In this document: piece after piece, positions 17,213-26,864 of the stretch | Numbering within the stretch: position 1 is the first letter of the stretch | How the letters are laid out: every line of letters starts with the position of its first letter | Origin: Chitinophaga hostae | GTDB taxonomy: Bacteria; Bacteroidota; Bacteroidia; Chitinophagales; Chitinophagaceae | Direction of reading: 5' to 3' | Assembly (NCBI RefSeq): GCF_018224885.1 | Contig: NZ_JAGTXB010000011.1 | Span: 124,001-188,000, forward strand | Length of the DNA: 64,000 bases | Translations under genes and position numbers: made by a program | Notes under the pieces: generated by a model | Database searches by the model: none | What the model was told of the DNA's origin: nothing | The model's input: the letters and a program-made list of their open reading frames with translations, nothing else

Positions 17213-17220
17213 AGCAAAAA

Positions 17221-17301
17221 GCTGAAAGCTCATCGAAGCGGATGATGAAGACGGCATATTTAAATCTGCCGGGTTCATTCGCTTCGATGAGCTTTATGCT
17301 T
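17221..17301. terminator. Long palindrome between convergent genes
   Basis: A 15-bp perfect inverted repeat (17226-17240 with 17280-17294) whose core reads CTCATCGAAGCG, extended outward by CTGAAAG/CTTTCAG with a small bulge; the 39-nt interior also folds (CGGCA/TGCCG). It lies between the ABC-F gene and the convergent WG-repeat gene, so a two-way terminator is likely, although no long T-tract follows. Confidence 0.55.
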
Positions 17302-17317
17302 TCAGTCTTGCGCGTTA

Positions 17318-19642
17318 CTACAATTCCAGGATGCCATCATAGTTTTCCGGCGCAAACGGTATTACTTCCGTTAGCCGGAAAGACAATGGCTTCCCGTCTT
17401 CTCCCAGGTACTGATAATGATCCCCATCCCTGCAAAGCAGGGGGAATGAATAACTAACACTGCCTGCGCCGTAACCCGCTGGCGCAGCCAGCATCACATC
17501 ATCAAACAACTGTGTGGTAACCTGCTGCCCGGTATTGTTCAACACTGCAAACTGCTGGTCTTTCTTCACCAGGAAGCCTCTCCCATGCTCTTCGTACAGC
17601 ACCCTGTCATACACCGGCGGTATTAGTATTGCCCCCTGTAAAGTAGCGAGGCCCCTGGTATACTCATCTTTATTTCTTTTCGATAACGCCAGATAAGCAG
17701 TATCACGGTCGCTTACATAACCATAGTCGTTATCATAATCGTATACCAGTGGTACCAGTATTTTTCCGTTGCTATCTGCATAACCGTACAGCCATTCCGT
17801 TTCGCTTTTTTTCTTTATCAGCCGCAGGATATTGTTGTTCTTTAAAAAAGTGATTTCATCATATTCCAATGGCAGGATGATATCCCCTTTTGCATTGATC
17901 ATACCGGCTTTATTTCCACGGCTGACCAGCATCCTGTCCGACGCCTCTTCCATTGCTATCCTATCGTATGGCAGCGGCGTTTGTTGGCGGCTAATACCAT
18001 TAAAAAGGATGTATTGACGCTTATCCCCTTTATCGGCGGTAAGCAAATACTGATGATCCCTTAGCGGCTGCACACTGCTGTATGCGAGGGGCAGCACTGT
18101 CCCTCCCTTAATATCGTAAATGCCGTTTTTATAACTGCCATCTTCCTGGGTGATGGTGACCTGCAACAGGTTGTTGTCGGGCAGTACAGTGATATCATCG
18201 AAATTCGCCGGCAACAGCATCCGTTTATTTTTGATATCGTATACGCCGGCATGTTCTCCCACCTTTATGGCCAGTAAGGCGGGCGACAAAGCTGCATACC
18301 TGCGGTAAGCCACGGGTAGCAGCTGTTCTCCTGATACGTTATACAAGCCCTTCTTCTCCTGGTATACTACTTCCAGTAAACCAGCCAGCGAGGATTCGGG
18401 ATCTGTACGGTCTATGTCGAAAAAAGCCGGTTCAACGGTTTTCTTATTTACCGGGTTATAAAATCCGTACAGCGCTTTCTGTTTCAGCTTAAACAAAGGT
18501 TGTGCGGTAGTTTTTTCAAAAGTGGTATACATACCGGTGATTTCGTTGTAATCTTTTGCCAGCAACTTTTTGCCCATCGTATCCAGTAAGTTATAATTAC
18601 CATTTACAGGAACGATAAAGCAATCCGCAAAACAGGTGATGTTGCCCGTATATGTTGGCGGGATGATGATTTTACCGTCTTCCCGGATGATCCCTGTTTT
18701 TTTATTCCTGGTAATTTCCAGGAAGGGCCCCGCGTCAGCCTCTCCATAAGAACTGCTTATTTCATCATATACAAAATCTGCCGCCAGGGTACCATCTTCC
18801 CTGATAAGACCATAGTGGCCATTTTTCCGGGCTTTCAGCAGGCCATTACCCAGCAGCTCCATATCGGTATATTCCGGCGCCAGGTATTCCTTGTTGGCCG
18901 AGAGATTCAGCACTACTTCCTTTCCTGCTTTCTTAAAGCACAGGATCCAGTTATCGCTGCGCATAAACATATGTTCATGTTCGTATTCAAAAGGGATCAG
19001 TGTTTTATTCTCAAAATCCACTACTCCCCATTTGCCATCTTTCTGTGCAAATACATAGGCTCCTTTACTGCCGCAGCCGCCGCAATAATCAAAACCATCG
19101 TAGATAGCGGGAATAACGAGTTTATTTTCCGGCGTGCTGAATATGCCCCACTTTCCGTTTGTTTTTACATCAAAATGATCGTCATCCAAAATGCCAACTT
19201 CCTCGAACTGCAGTGGCAGCAATAACTTTCCGCGGGTATCGGCATAGGTTACTTTATCGTCCTTTTTCAACCGCAGGTAAGTCTTCCATTGCAGATCAAT
19301 GGTATCATACTCCGGTGGCAGCAGCCAGGTACCCTGATCGGATATCAGGCCCGTTTTATGATCGCGGCGTACCAGCATGAGTTGTTCTTTTTCGTTGGTA
19401 TACACGATCGAGTGACCTTCGCCGGTACCTGCCAGCGCATCGGCAGGATGATAAACGGCCAGGGGTGAGTCAAACACTTTTTCGCCTTTTGTATTGATAT
19501 ACCAACTCTGCCCGTTTTCTTCTACGCGGGCGAGTCCATTCACAAACACAGATCCTTTCTGCGCAACAGTATCGGCGGCAGCCAGCAACAGGGCGGCGCC
19601 CAGGAACAATCGCATGGTCATAGTCCGGGTCATTTTAATCAT
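17318..19642 (-). CDS. WG-repeat protein, secreted (second of a pair)
   Basis: A 774-residue protein built of many WG-type repeats. Repeat units of about 35-45 residues recur from end to end, for example KWGVVDFENKTLIPFEYE, HYGLIREDGTLAADFVYDEI, KTGIIREDGKIIIPPTY and KAGMINAKGDIILPLEYDEI. A hydrophobic N-terminus (MRLFLGAALLLAAADTVAQ after a short basic lead) indicates export. WG-repeat proteins probably form beta-rich, propeller- or solenoid-like surfaces that bind partners; enzymatic activity is not expected. It overlaps the upstream paralogue by 8 bp, so the pair is translationally coupled. The exact start among several early Mets is uncertain. Confidence 0.87.
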   Translation of the reverse strand: MIKMTRTMTMRLFLGAALLLAAADTVAQKGSVFVNGLARVEENGQSWYINTKGEKVFDSPLAVYHPADALAGTGEGHSIVYTNEKEQLMLVRRDHKTGLISDQGTWLLPPEYDTIDLQWKTYLRLKKDDKVTYADTRGKLLLPLQFEEVGILDDDHFDVKTNGKWGIFSTPENKLVIPAIYDGFDYCGGCGSKGAYVFAQKDGKWGVVDFENKTLIPFEYEHEHMFMRSDNWILCFKKAGKEVVLNLSANKEYLAPEYTDMELLGNGLLKARKNGHYGLIREDGTLAADFVYDEISSSYGEADAGPFLEITRNKKTGIIREDGKIIIPPTYTGNITCFADCFIVPVNGNYNLLDTMGKKLLAKDYNEITGMYTTFEKTTAQPLFKLKQKALYGFYNPVNKKTVEPAFFDIDRTDPESSLAGLLEVVYQEKKGLYNVSGEQLLPVAYRRYAALSPALLAIKVGEHAGVYDIKNKRMLLPANFDDITVLPDNNLLQVTITQEDGSYKNGIYDIKGGTVLPLAYSSVQPLRDHQYLLTADKGDKRQYILFNGISRQQTPLPYDRIAMEEASDRMLVSRGNKAGMINAKGDIILPLEYDEITFLKNNNILRLIKKKSETEWLYGYADSNGKILVPLVYDYDNDYGYVSDRDTAYLALSKRNKDEYTRGLATLQGAILIPPVYDRVLYEEHGRGFLVKKDQQFAVLNNTGQQVTTQLFDDVMLAAPAGYGAGSVSYSFPLLCRDGDHYQYLGEDGKPLSFRLTEVIPFAPENYDGILEL

Positions 19643-21941
19643 TGTAGCTTTTTTTCTTCAGCGAACGGTAAGGGAATGGTTTTCCATCTTTATCGAGATA
19701 GAAAAACCATTTCCCTTCTTTCACCAGTAGCGGGAAAATATTGTCGTAACTCCTGTTCACTTCCATTTCATCATATAATACAGGGATGACTATGTTACCT
19801 TTTGCATCAGCGATACCGCTTTTTCCTGCTTTTTCTATTTTGAACAATTTTGCTTTTTCATAGTACGATACTTCGTCATACACTGCGGGCAATATTATTT
19901 TTCCGTTGATATCTGTAATTCCCTCTTTCTTTTTCGCGGTTACTTTAATATATGGCTGACCATACATCTTATCTATCCGCTCATATGCTACGGGAAGCAG
20001 TATGCTGCCGTCTTTCCGGATCAATCCTTTCATATCCGCCTGCCGGATCATTAAAATACTATCCTGAAAGGTGGTGATATCATTTAAATTAACAGGCAAC
20101 ACCACCTGTTGCTGGCGGTTAATGATGCCGTAAACCGTATGCTCCGGCGACAGGTCCTTTCCCGCCAGGGCCAGCCCATTCCGGAAGTCGCCTACAAAAC
20201 TGTAGTTTTCAAACACCACTTCTTTTCCCTGTTCATCTACAAATACATTGTTACGCGGATCGCCCCATATTTTCAGCAGACCGTTGTTAAACTGCGCATG
20301 GCCGTTTCTCTCCTCTGCCGGCAACAGCGCGCGGGAATAGGTATCTTCCTTGAACTCCCAGCTTGGGTTTGTGTATAATTTATTACCGGCGAGGTCCGTG
20401 AGTATACACAGGGTAGTTCCATTATCCGGGTATTGTGTTTCCACGATGCGGTTGGTATCAACCGCGGTAAAAAATCCATACTTTTTAGCCGCTTTGATCA
20501 CCCTGCCCGACCTGTCGGCCATCGAAGCGCTATCTCCGCTGCTTAAAGAAAGGATATGGCTGTTATGCCACCGGATCCGGTTGTAAACAGGAGGCAGCAT
20601 TTCTTTACCACTGCGTACGTTATACAAGCCCAGATTTCCATTCTTTAATACCGGCAGGTAATCAGATCTATCCTTTCCGGCAGCATCATCCTGGTAAGAA
20701 AATCCATCGTTGTATCCGGATAACAGGTCTTCATATACCAGGGGCAGCACGGTTTTGCCCTGCAGATCCAGCAGCCCCGTTTTACCCTGTTCGGTTACCT
20801 GTATATACAGGCTATCATGATAAGCATAGAGTGCTGTTTTCGCATACTTAAAAGGCAACAGTTGTTTTCCCGTTTGGTCAAATAAGGTGGTAAGGGCGCC
20901 TTTTCTTACCATAAAATAATAAGGCTGCGCGGCTTCCTCTTTCTGGTTACCGTCGGAAATGATGAGGTCGTACATCTCCTGCCCTGCTGTATTGAAAGCT
21001 TTGATATCATCATACTGCACCGGTATTATTTCTTTGCCGGTTCCGCCGATGATCCCGCATTTGGTGCCGATGTAAGCCTTCATGGCATTGGCCACGCCTT
21101 CTACACGGGTATACTGCAGCGGCAGCAGCAATTTCCCGGCAGCATCTGTAATACCGGTTTTGTCATTACTCGTAACGGCAAACAGCACCGGTGAGGGCCC
21201 GCGGCTGCATTTATCATAGATGGCAGGCGTAATAGGATGGCCCGCTTTGTTCATGATCCCGGTTTTACCATTGATAGTATAACCAAAAAAAGTACTGCCC
21301 TGGTAGCCCAGGTAATTAAACGATTCATATGCCGGTTTTACAATGATGCTGCCGTCTTCCGCCGCCAGCCCACGTTTGCCGTCCTGTGTTATTTGTACAG
21401 TACTGTCACGTACATAGCTGTTATCAACCTGTTCATATTTGGGAGATTGCAACACTTTACCTGTTTTCATATCCGCCCAACCCCACAAGCCATCTCTTTT
21501 TATTTTTATCAGCCGGGGCGACAGCCCGTCAATTTCATTGTATACCGGTGCACAGAGCTGCTTACCTTCGCTATCGACAGCCCCATACCGGCCATTGAGG
21601 CGGGTAATAGCAAAATGATAATTTTTCTCCGGGTACTTTTCATCTTTTTCGTCCCGGATCGTTACGTCGTCAAACTTAAACGGTGCTATGATCTTTCCGG
21701 CGTCGTTAAATGCGCCATACGCATTGTGTTTCACTCCCACCGCACTGCGGTAGTAGCTGATGTTTTCCAGCTTATCTATCAGTACTTTCCCGGAATGATG
21801 AAGCAGTTGCTTTTGGCGGGCGATCATCACGGTGGCAAACTCGCCGTCGAACCGGTCGAGATAGTCGGCGATAACGGGTTGCTGGGCGGATAACGGTCCA
21901 CCCGACAGCAAACATACAATGGCCAGGTATTTTCCTTTCAT
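19635..21941 (-). CDS. WG-repeat protein, secreted (first of a pair)
   Basis: A 768-residue WG-repeat protein, paralogous in layout and length to the gene that follows it. A signal peptide is seen at residues 1-19 (ends GGPLSAQQ). Repeats include RYGAVDSEGKQLCAPVYNEI, LWGWADMKTGKVLQSPKYEQ, KTGITDAAGKLLLPLQYTRV and KSGIADAKGNIVIPVLYDEM. It is probably an envelope or surface scaffold protein. The downstream copy starts 8 bp inside its 3' end. Both are convergent with the ABC-F gene and divergent from the PafA-like gene. A hairpin (21985-22006) lies just upstream of its start. Confidence 0.87.
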   Translation of the reverse strand: MKGKYLAIVCLLSGGPLSAQQPVIADYLDRFDGEFATVMIARQKQLLHHSGKVLIDKLENISYYRSAVGVKHNAYGAFNDAGKIIAPFKFDDVTIRDEKDEKYPEKNYHFAITRLNGRYGAVDSEGKQLCAPVYNEIDGLSPRLIKIKRDGLWGWADMKTGKVLQSPKYEQVDNSYVRDSTVQITQDGKRGLAAEDGSIIVKPAYESFNYLGYQGSTFFGYTINGKTGIMNKAGHPITPAIYDKCSRGPSPVLFAVTSNDKTGITDAAGKLLLPLQYTRVEGVANAMKAYIGTKCGIIGGTGKEIIPVQYDDIKAFNTAGQEMYDLIISDGNQKEEAAQPYYFMVRKGALTTLFDQTGKQLLPFKYAKTALYAYHDSLYIQVTEQGKTGLLDLQGKTVLPLVYEDLLSGYNDGFSYQDDAAGKDRSDYLPVLKNGNLGLYNVRSGKEMLPPVYNRIRWHNSHILSLSSGDSASMADRSGRVIKAAKKYGFFTAVDTNRIVETQYPDNGTTLCILTDLAGNKLYTNPSWEFKEDTYSRALLPAEERNGHAQFNNGLLKIWGDPRNNVFVDEQGKEVVFENYSFVGDFRNGLALAGKDLSPEHTVYGIINRQQQVVLPVNLNDITTFQDSILMIRQADMKGLIRKDGSILLPVAYERIDKMYGQPYIKVTAKKKEGITDINGKIILPAVYDEVSYYEKAKLFKIEKAGKSGIADAKGNIVIPVLYDEMEVNRSYDNIFPLLVKEGKWFFYLDKDGKPFPYRSLKKKSYND

Positions 21942-22299
21942 TTCAATGCAGGGGCTTTTTGATAAGCAATGATTTCATTTTACGGCAGGAGCTCCCTGGC
22001 TCCTGCTGAAAAAACTGGCACAAAGATGTTGCTCTTTCGCATTACTACCCAAATTTATATCCCTACATCGTATATACAACAGGATCTACAAAACAACTAC
22101 AGCCGTGTAAAACCCTTTGCTGTATTCATTCTGCGAAATGCAACCTGCCAAACCCACGTATCTTTCATCACTCCTGAGATCTGCATCTCTCAAAAATATC
22201 TTTAACAGTAGTTAACATTCGTTCATGTAAAAGAGATGGATCGTTTGTTAATTTTTTGTTACGTTTGTCGATTCCCATTTTGGGGTGTGAACCAAAAAA
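21942..22299. other. Divergent intergenic region, WG pair / PafA-like
   Basis: Contains an 8-bp hairpin GCAGGAGC/GCTCCTGC (21985-21992 with 21999-22006), which would lie in the 5' leader of the WG operon, and a perfect -7 box TACGTTTG at 22260-22267 facing the PafA-like gene. No gene seen. Confidence 0.45.
22260..22267 (+). promoter_or_regulatory. -7 promoter box for the PafA-like gene
   Basis: TACGTTTG matches TAnnTTTG, about 33 nt before the start codon. A TTTG lies at 22243-22246 but the 13-nt spacing is shorter than the usual 19-21, so the -33 element is not certain. Confidence 0.4.
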
Positions 22300-23958
22300 A
22301 TGAAAAAAATCTGCATTATGAATGGCATGACGAAAACGATGGCCTCCGCTATCCTGGGCGCATTTACGGCGTTTCAAGGGATGACGGCAGTTGCCCAAGT
22401 CAATGAAAAGCCCAAGCTGATTGTGGGTATTGTGGTAGACCAGATGCGTTGGGATTACCTGTACCGTTATTATGACCGTTATGAAACCGGTGGCTTCAAA
22501 CGCTTACTGGGAGATGGATTTTCCTGTGAAAACACTTTTATCAGTCACCTACCGTCCTTTACCGCTGTAGGACACAGCACCATATATACAGGGAGCGTGC
22601 CCGCTATCCATGGGATTACCGGCAACGACTGGCCAGACCAGGTCACCGGCAGGAAATGGTACTGCACCGAAGATACCACCGTGCAATCTGTTGGCAGCAG
22701 CAGCAGCGCAGGAAAAATGTCGCCGCGTAACCTGCTGGCCTCCACCATTACCGATGAACTGAAACTGGCTACCAACTTCCGCTCCAAAGTAGTAGGCGTA
22801 TCGCTGAAAGACCGCGCCTCTATCCTTCCTGCCGGACACACGCCCAATGGCGCTTTCTGGCTGGACGACAGCAACGGTAGCTTTATCACCAGCACCTATT
22901 ATATGAAGGAACTGCCTTCCTGGGTAAAAAGCTTCAACGACCGCAAGGAGCCGCAGCAACTCATGTCGAAGCCATGGGAAACATTATACCCCATTCATAC
23001 CTACGCGCAAAGCAGCGAAGACAATGCAGCATGGGAAGGTACTTTCCCCGGCGAAAAAGCGCCTGTATTCCCGCACCAGATGAAGGACGTGTATAAAAAA
23101 GAGCCGGGCAACCTGCGCTCTACTCCTTCCGGTAATACCCTCACCCTCGATTTCGCCAAAGCAGCAGTGGAAGGATATGACCTGGGCAACGGCACGGCTA
23201 CTGATTTCCTGACAATCAACTGTGCCTCCACCGACTACGTAGGCCATAAATATGGTCCTAACTCCATTGAAATAGAAGATACCTATCTGCGTTTGGATAA
23301 GGACCTCTCCGCTTTCTTCACCTACCTCGACCAGAAGGTAGGAAAAGGCAACTACCTCGTGTTCCTCACCGCCGATCATGGCGCAGCACACGCTATCAAA
23401 TTTATGCAGGAACACAACTTACCATCCGGCCCTGTAGAAAGCCGGACACTGATCAGTGGCCTGGATAGCACGCTGACAGCGCGTTTTGGTGTAAGTAAAC
23501 TGGTATCTTCCTTTATGAACTATCATGTTAGCTATGATAAAGCAAAGATAGCCGCCTCGAAACTTGATTATGATGCCATAAAGAAAGCAACAATCCAATA
23601 TTTTGAAGTGCAACCCGGTATACAGTTTGCAGCCGACCTTGACAATATCGGCAATAACCCGTTACCGGAGCCAATCAATACCATGGCCATCAATGGCTAC
23701 AACCGCAAACGTACTGGTTCTGTCATTGTTATTCCTGAACCGGGATGGTTTGAAGGTTCATTGAAAGGCACCACACATGGTAACTGGAATCCTTTTGACA
23801 TTCATATTCCGCTGGTGTTTATGGGCTGGCATGTAAAACACGGCACTACCAATGAAACCGTGCATATGACAGATATTGCCGCCACCCTTGCCGCGATGCT
23901 GCATATACAGATGCCCAGCGGTTGCGTAGGGAAACCGGTAGTTAGTATGCTGCCTTAA
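22300..23958 (+). CDS. Alkaline phosphatase superfamily, PafA-like phosphate-monoesterase
   Basis: A 552-residue secreted phosphatase. A signal peptide lies within residues 1-32 (ends AVAQ). The active-site pattern matches Bacteroidota PafA: metal Asp47 in GIVVDQM, nucleophile Thr88 in PSFTAVGHS, Asn109 in GITGND, and Lys170/Arg172 in SLKDRAS, the pair that in PafA binds the monoester. Further metal ligands are seen in STDYVGHKYGP and TADHGA. PafA removes phosphate from many phosphomonoesters in the periplasm. It is convergent with a phosphocholine-type phospholipase C, whose products it could dephosphorylate. Mets at codons 8 and 10 are alternative starts. Confidence 0.9.
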   Translation: MKKICIMNGMTKTMASAILGAFTAFQGMTAVAQVNEKPKLIVGIVVDQMRWDYLYRYYDRYETGGFKRLLGDGFSCENTFISHLPSFTAVGHSTIYTGSVPAIHGITGNDWPDQVTGRKWYCTEDTTVQSVGSSSSAGKMSPRNLLASTITDELKLATNFRSKVVGVSLKDRASILPAGHTPNGAFWLDDSNGSFITSTYYMKELPSWVKSFNDRKEPQQLMSKPWETLYPIHTYAQSSEDNAAWEGTFPGEKAPVFPHQMKDVYKKEPGNLRSTPSGNTLTLDFAKAAVEGYDLGNGTATDFLTINCASTDYVGHKYGPNSIEIEDTYLRLDKDLSAFFTYLDQKVGKGNYLVFLTADHGAAHAIKFMQEHNLPSGPVESRTLISGLDSTLTARFGVSKLVSSFMNYHVSYDKAKIAASKLDYDAIKKATIQYFEVQPGIQFAADLDNIGNNPLPEPINTMAINGYNRKRTGSVIVIPEPGWFEGSLKGTTHGNWNPFDIHIPLVFMGWHVKHGTTNETVHMTDIAATLAAMLHIQMPSGCVGKPVVSMLP

Positions 23959-23968
23959 GCGAATGTTG

Positions 23969-24190
23969 AAAGCGGAGGGGAACGCCTTCGGCGTTTGTCT
24001 TTGGGCAGGATTAATGTGATTATGATGATTGTACTGATTTTAGCTTTTTCAGAGCTATATCTTTATCATGTTAGCGAACACTTTCAAAAAGAAGTAAGCG
24101 TCCTTCAATGAAGAAATAAAATCATCATAATCATGATAATCACATTAATCCTGCCCAAAGACAAACGCCGAAGGCGTTCCCCTCCGCTTT
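23969..24190. repeat. Palindromic repeat element, copy B
   Basis: Second copy of the element at 5977-6188. The outer 55 nt of each arm pair perfectly (23969-24023 with 24136-24190); the inner ends have drifted. Arm tips read ACGCC-TTC-GGCGT, so a G-C pair in copy A is an A-T pair here. GATT recurs at 24009, 24018, 24027 and 24036, AATC at 24120, 24129, 24138 and 24147. The spacer is homologous to that of copy A (TTTTAGCTTTTTC, ACTTTC, AAGAAATAAAAT shared). It fills the gap between convergent genes, and its right arm overlaps the phospholipase stop codon by 2 nt. Confidence 0.9.
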
Positions 24191-26723
24191 ACGCTCTCCC
24201 CATGAACGGATCTGTTGTCCCTTCCGCTCCTGTTTCTACTTTACCGGCGTAGCGCTGGCTGAAAGTATCAAAGCCGCTCGCCTTGATAGTGAAGTCGTAC
24301 CAACCCTGGCTTTTCTGCAGGGGCAGTACCAGGTCGAGGTGCTGGCCCGCAGCCACTTTGCGTTGGATGATCTTTCCATTATAGGCATTATCTACGAGGC
24401 TGATATCGCGGCTGGCACTACCGGTGTTGGCTATACGTAACGTAAGATTCCCGGTTGCTTTCTTTTTTAATGCGCCGGCGCTTTCATAACCCAGCTGAAT
24501 ATCGAGCTGCGGATGCCTGGGTGTGCCGGCAAATTCGCGGTAGAAACCATTGGGTCCGTGCAGGTGCAAATGATAATGCCCATCGGGAAACGCTTTTGCA
24601 GGCCATTCATACGTGAGTGTATCACCGGCGGCTACTGCAAATGCCCAGCTTCTGCAGGCATCCGGGGTACTTTCTTTTTCATCCTTATAGGGAAGTGCGG
24701 TATATACCGTGAAGGGAGAACCGGAAGCATCTTCGCCAAATAATTCCTTTGCAGCCGTCATCTTCAGTAACAACTGCTGTTGCTCCGGCTGCCACTGTGC
24801 ATCCGCCAGCAACTCATAGGTTAAGGCACAGGCCGGGCGGGTACCGTTCTCCTGTTGCAGGGATACCGGCCGGCGGTTATTTTTATAAGCTGTTGTTTGC
24901 GTTTCCGTGATCTTTGTGAAGCCGGTAGGCGCATCTTTGAAGCGGGCGTTGTTGATATTTTCCACCACACGGCGCTGGTTCAAAAATATTTCCTTTGCCG
25001 GCGTAGTGGTATTAAACGGACTAAAGGCCGCCGTGAGATCCCCGCTGATGGTCCGTCTCCACTGACTGATATTTTCGCAGTGCAGTTTTTTATTCAGCTT
25101 CTTATTAAAAAATGTTTCGAGGAACTGTAAAGTGGAGGTATGTTCAAAAACATGCGAACATACTTTACCGCCACGGCTCCATGGCGAAGCAATCATCATC
25201 GGCACTCTGAAACCCAGTCCTACCGGGGCTTCCCTTGCCTGCTTCTCCGGCACGCCCTGCTTTAGTTCATGCGCCAGCCTTACCTGTTCTATTTCCGTAT
25301 CAATACCCGCCGAGCATTTTCCTGTACCCGGTTTGTTGTTGTCGCAGATCGAGAACGGTACCACATGATCGAAGTAGCCATCATTTTCATCGTAGGTTAC
25401 GATGAAAATAGTTTTCTTCCATACTTCCGGACGTTGTGTAAGAATATCGAGGATCTCTGATACGTACCAGGCGCCATACCAGGGGGCGCTGGGGTGATCG
25501 GAGAAATTTTGCGGCCCTGCCAGCCAGGACACATAAGGCAGTGCGCCATCGTTTACATCTTTCCTGAACTGGTGCAGCACATCACCGGCGGGTACTGTTA
25601 TTTCACGTTCCTTTTGCCCGTCTTTATACCCCACCTTGGTTACATTGCGATACGCCGGATCATTGCTATTGACTACAAACGCGCGCTGATACAGTGTTTT
25701 CTGTTCGGGCGTTAATTTCTCATAGCTTTCTCTATTCCATTTCAGCAACTCTTTGCTGGCGTTGTCCAGTACTTCCTGTTTCTTAGCAATCTCGGTACGG
25801 ATCTTTGCGGCAGCATCATCAGAAGAGGGACTGGCTTCCTGCAGCTTGTTGATTTCGTCCGGTAATGTTTCCACCTGTTTCATCAAACCGTTGATATAGC
25901 GGTCAGAAAACTTCACATGATAGACGGCAAAAAATTCCAGCAGGTTGCAGCCGAAGTTTGCCAACCAGGCTCTCTCTTCTCCTTTAAATCCTCCGCCACA
26001 GCTAATTTCATTCTGGTAAAATTTCCAGGCGATGCCGTTTTCTTCCAGCAATTCGGGAAATGTTTTCCAAGGTAATTTGGCATAACTGTAATCGTCGTTG
26101 CGGATATGCGCTTTGGGAATACCATCTTCTTCGTGTACAATTTTTCCGGTCCAGAAAAAAGAGCGGTTAGGTGTGGTGCTGGTCATGGCAGAACAGAAGT
26201 TCTGGTCACATACCGTGAAAGCGTCTGCCATGGCGTAATTGAAGGGCAGGTCTTCACGTGTATAATACCCCATGGTCAACGGCATGGCCGCATATTCCTT
26301 GTTGCCCGGCCGTTTGGCTATCAGCCATTTATCATAACGGCCACCATTATACGCATCTACCTGGCTGGGCCTGGAGTGCGGCAATGCGCCCATCCAGGTT
26401 GCTTTGGTATCTTTTATATTCAGGCGGAACGGCGCATAGGTATCACCATGTTCATTTGTTTGAAACCATACGGGGTTACCATCCGGCAGCCATGCGGCAC
26501 GTGGATCATTAAAACCGCGAACGCCCCGGAGGGTGCCAAAACAATGATCAAAAGAACGGTTTTCCTGCATCAGGATCACGATATGTTCTGCATCCAGGAA
26601 GGTGCTGCCTGGCGCCGGGTCTATTGCCAATGCCCGTTGAATAGAAGCGGGCATCATGGTCGACAACCCTGCTGCTCCGGATAACAAAAATGATTTTTTA
26701 AGGAATTCTCTGCGTGAGTCCAT
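24189..26723 (-). CDS. Phosphocholine-specific phospholipase C, Tat-exported
   Basis: An 844-residue bacterial phospholipase C of the phosphoesterase family (PF04185-type). A twin-arginine signal is clear: SRREFLKKSFLLSGAAGLS. The catalytic-domain signature MQENRSFDHCFGTLRGVRGF is followed by the metal-site segments TYDENDGYFDHVVPF and VPMMIASPWSRGGKVCSHVF with HTS. Two C-terminal beta-domains (from about 650), of the kind paired with this enzyme, end the protein. It hydrolyses phosphatidylcholine or sphingomyelin to phosphocholine outside the cytoplasm. The convergent PafA-like phosphatase could then free the phosphate. The enzyme length is slightly above the usual 700-730 because of an insert at about 290-345 rich in E, K and Q. 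Confidence 0.92.
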   Translation of the reverse strand: MDSRREFLKKSFLLSGAAGLSTMMPASIQRALAIDPAPGSTFLDAEHIVILMQENRSFDHCFGTLRGVRGFNDPRAAWLPDGNPVWFQTNEHGDTYAPFRLNIKDTKATWMGALPHSRPSQVDAYNGGRYDKWLIAKRPGNKEYAAMPLTMGYYTREDLPFNYAMADAFTVCDQNFCSAMTSTTPNRSFFWTGKIVHEEDGIPKAHIRNDDYSYAKLPWKTFPELLEENGIAWKFYQNEISCGGGFKGEERAWLANFGCNLLEFFAVYHVKFSDRYINGLMKQVETLPDEINKLQEASPSSDDAAAKIRTEIAKKQEVLDNASKELLKWNRESYEKLTPEQKTLYQRAFVVNSNDPAYRNVTKVGYKDGQKEREITVPAGDVLHQFRKDVNDGALPYVSWLAGPQNFSDHPSAPWYGAWYVSEILDILTQRPEVWKKTIFIVTYDENDGYFDHVVPFSICDNNKPGTGKCSAGIDTEIEQVRLAHELKQGVPEKQAREAPVGLGFRVPMMIASPWSRGGKVCSHVFEHTSTLQFLETFFNKKLNKKLHCENISQWRRTISGDLTAAFSPFNTTTPAKEIFLNQRRVVENINNARFKDAPTGFTKITETQTTAYKNNRRPVSLQQENGTRPACALTYELLADAQWQPEQQQLLLKMTAAKELFGEDASGSPFTVYTALPYKDEKESTPDACRSWAFAVAAGDTLTYEWPAKAFPDGHYHLHLHGPNGFYREFAGTPRHPQLDIQLGYESAGALKKKATGNLTLRIANTGSASRDISLVDNAYNGKIIQRKVAAGQHLDLVLPLQKSQGWYDFTIKASGFDTFSQRYAGKVETGAEGTTDPFMGRA

Positions 26724-26864
26724 AGTATGTTTGAGTAGATTTTTTACATTGCCCTGTTGGAAACAAAATAAAAAACATTCCCAAAGAATGCAATGGTCCT
26801 GCTCATTAATTAAATGTAATCATGCCGCCGAACAACCATGTGCGGCTTAAAAAACAGGATGGAT

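Noticed and set aside
21237..21893. 218-codon plus-strand open frame
   Set aside because: Antisense to the WG-repeat gene; open only because of that gene's codon use.
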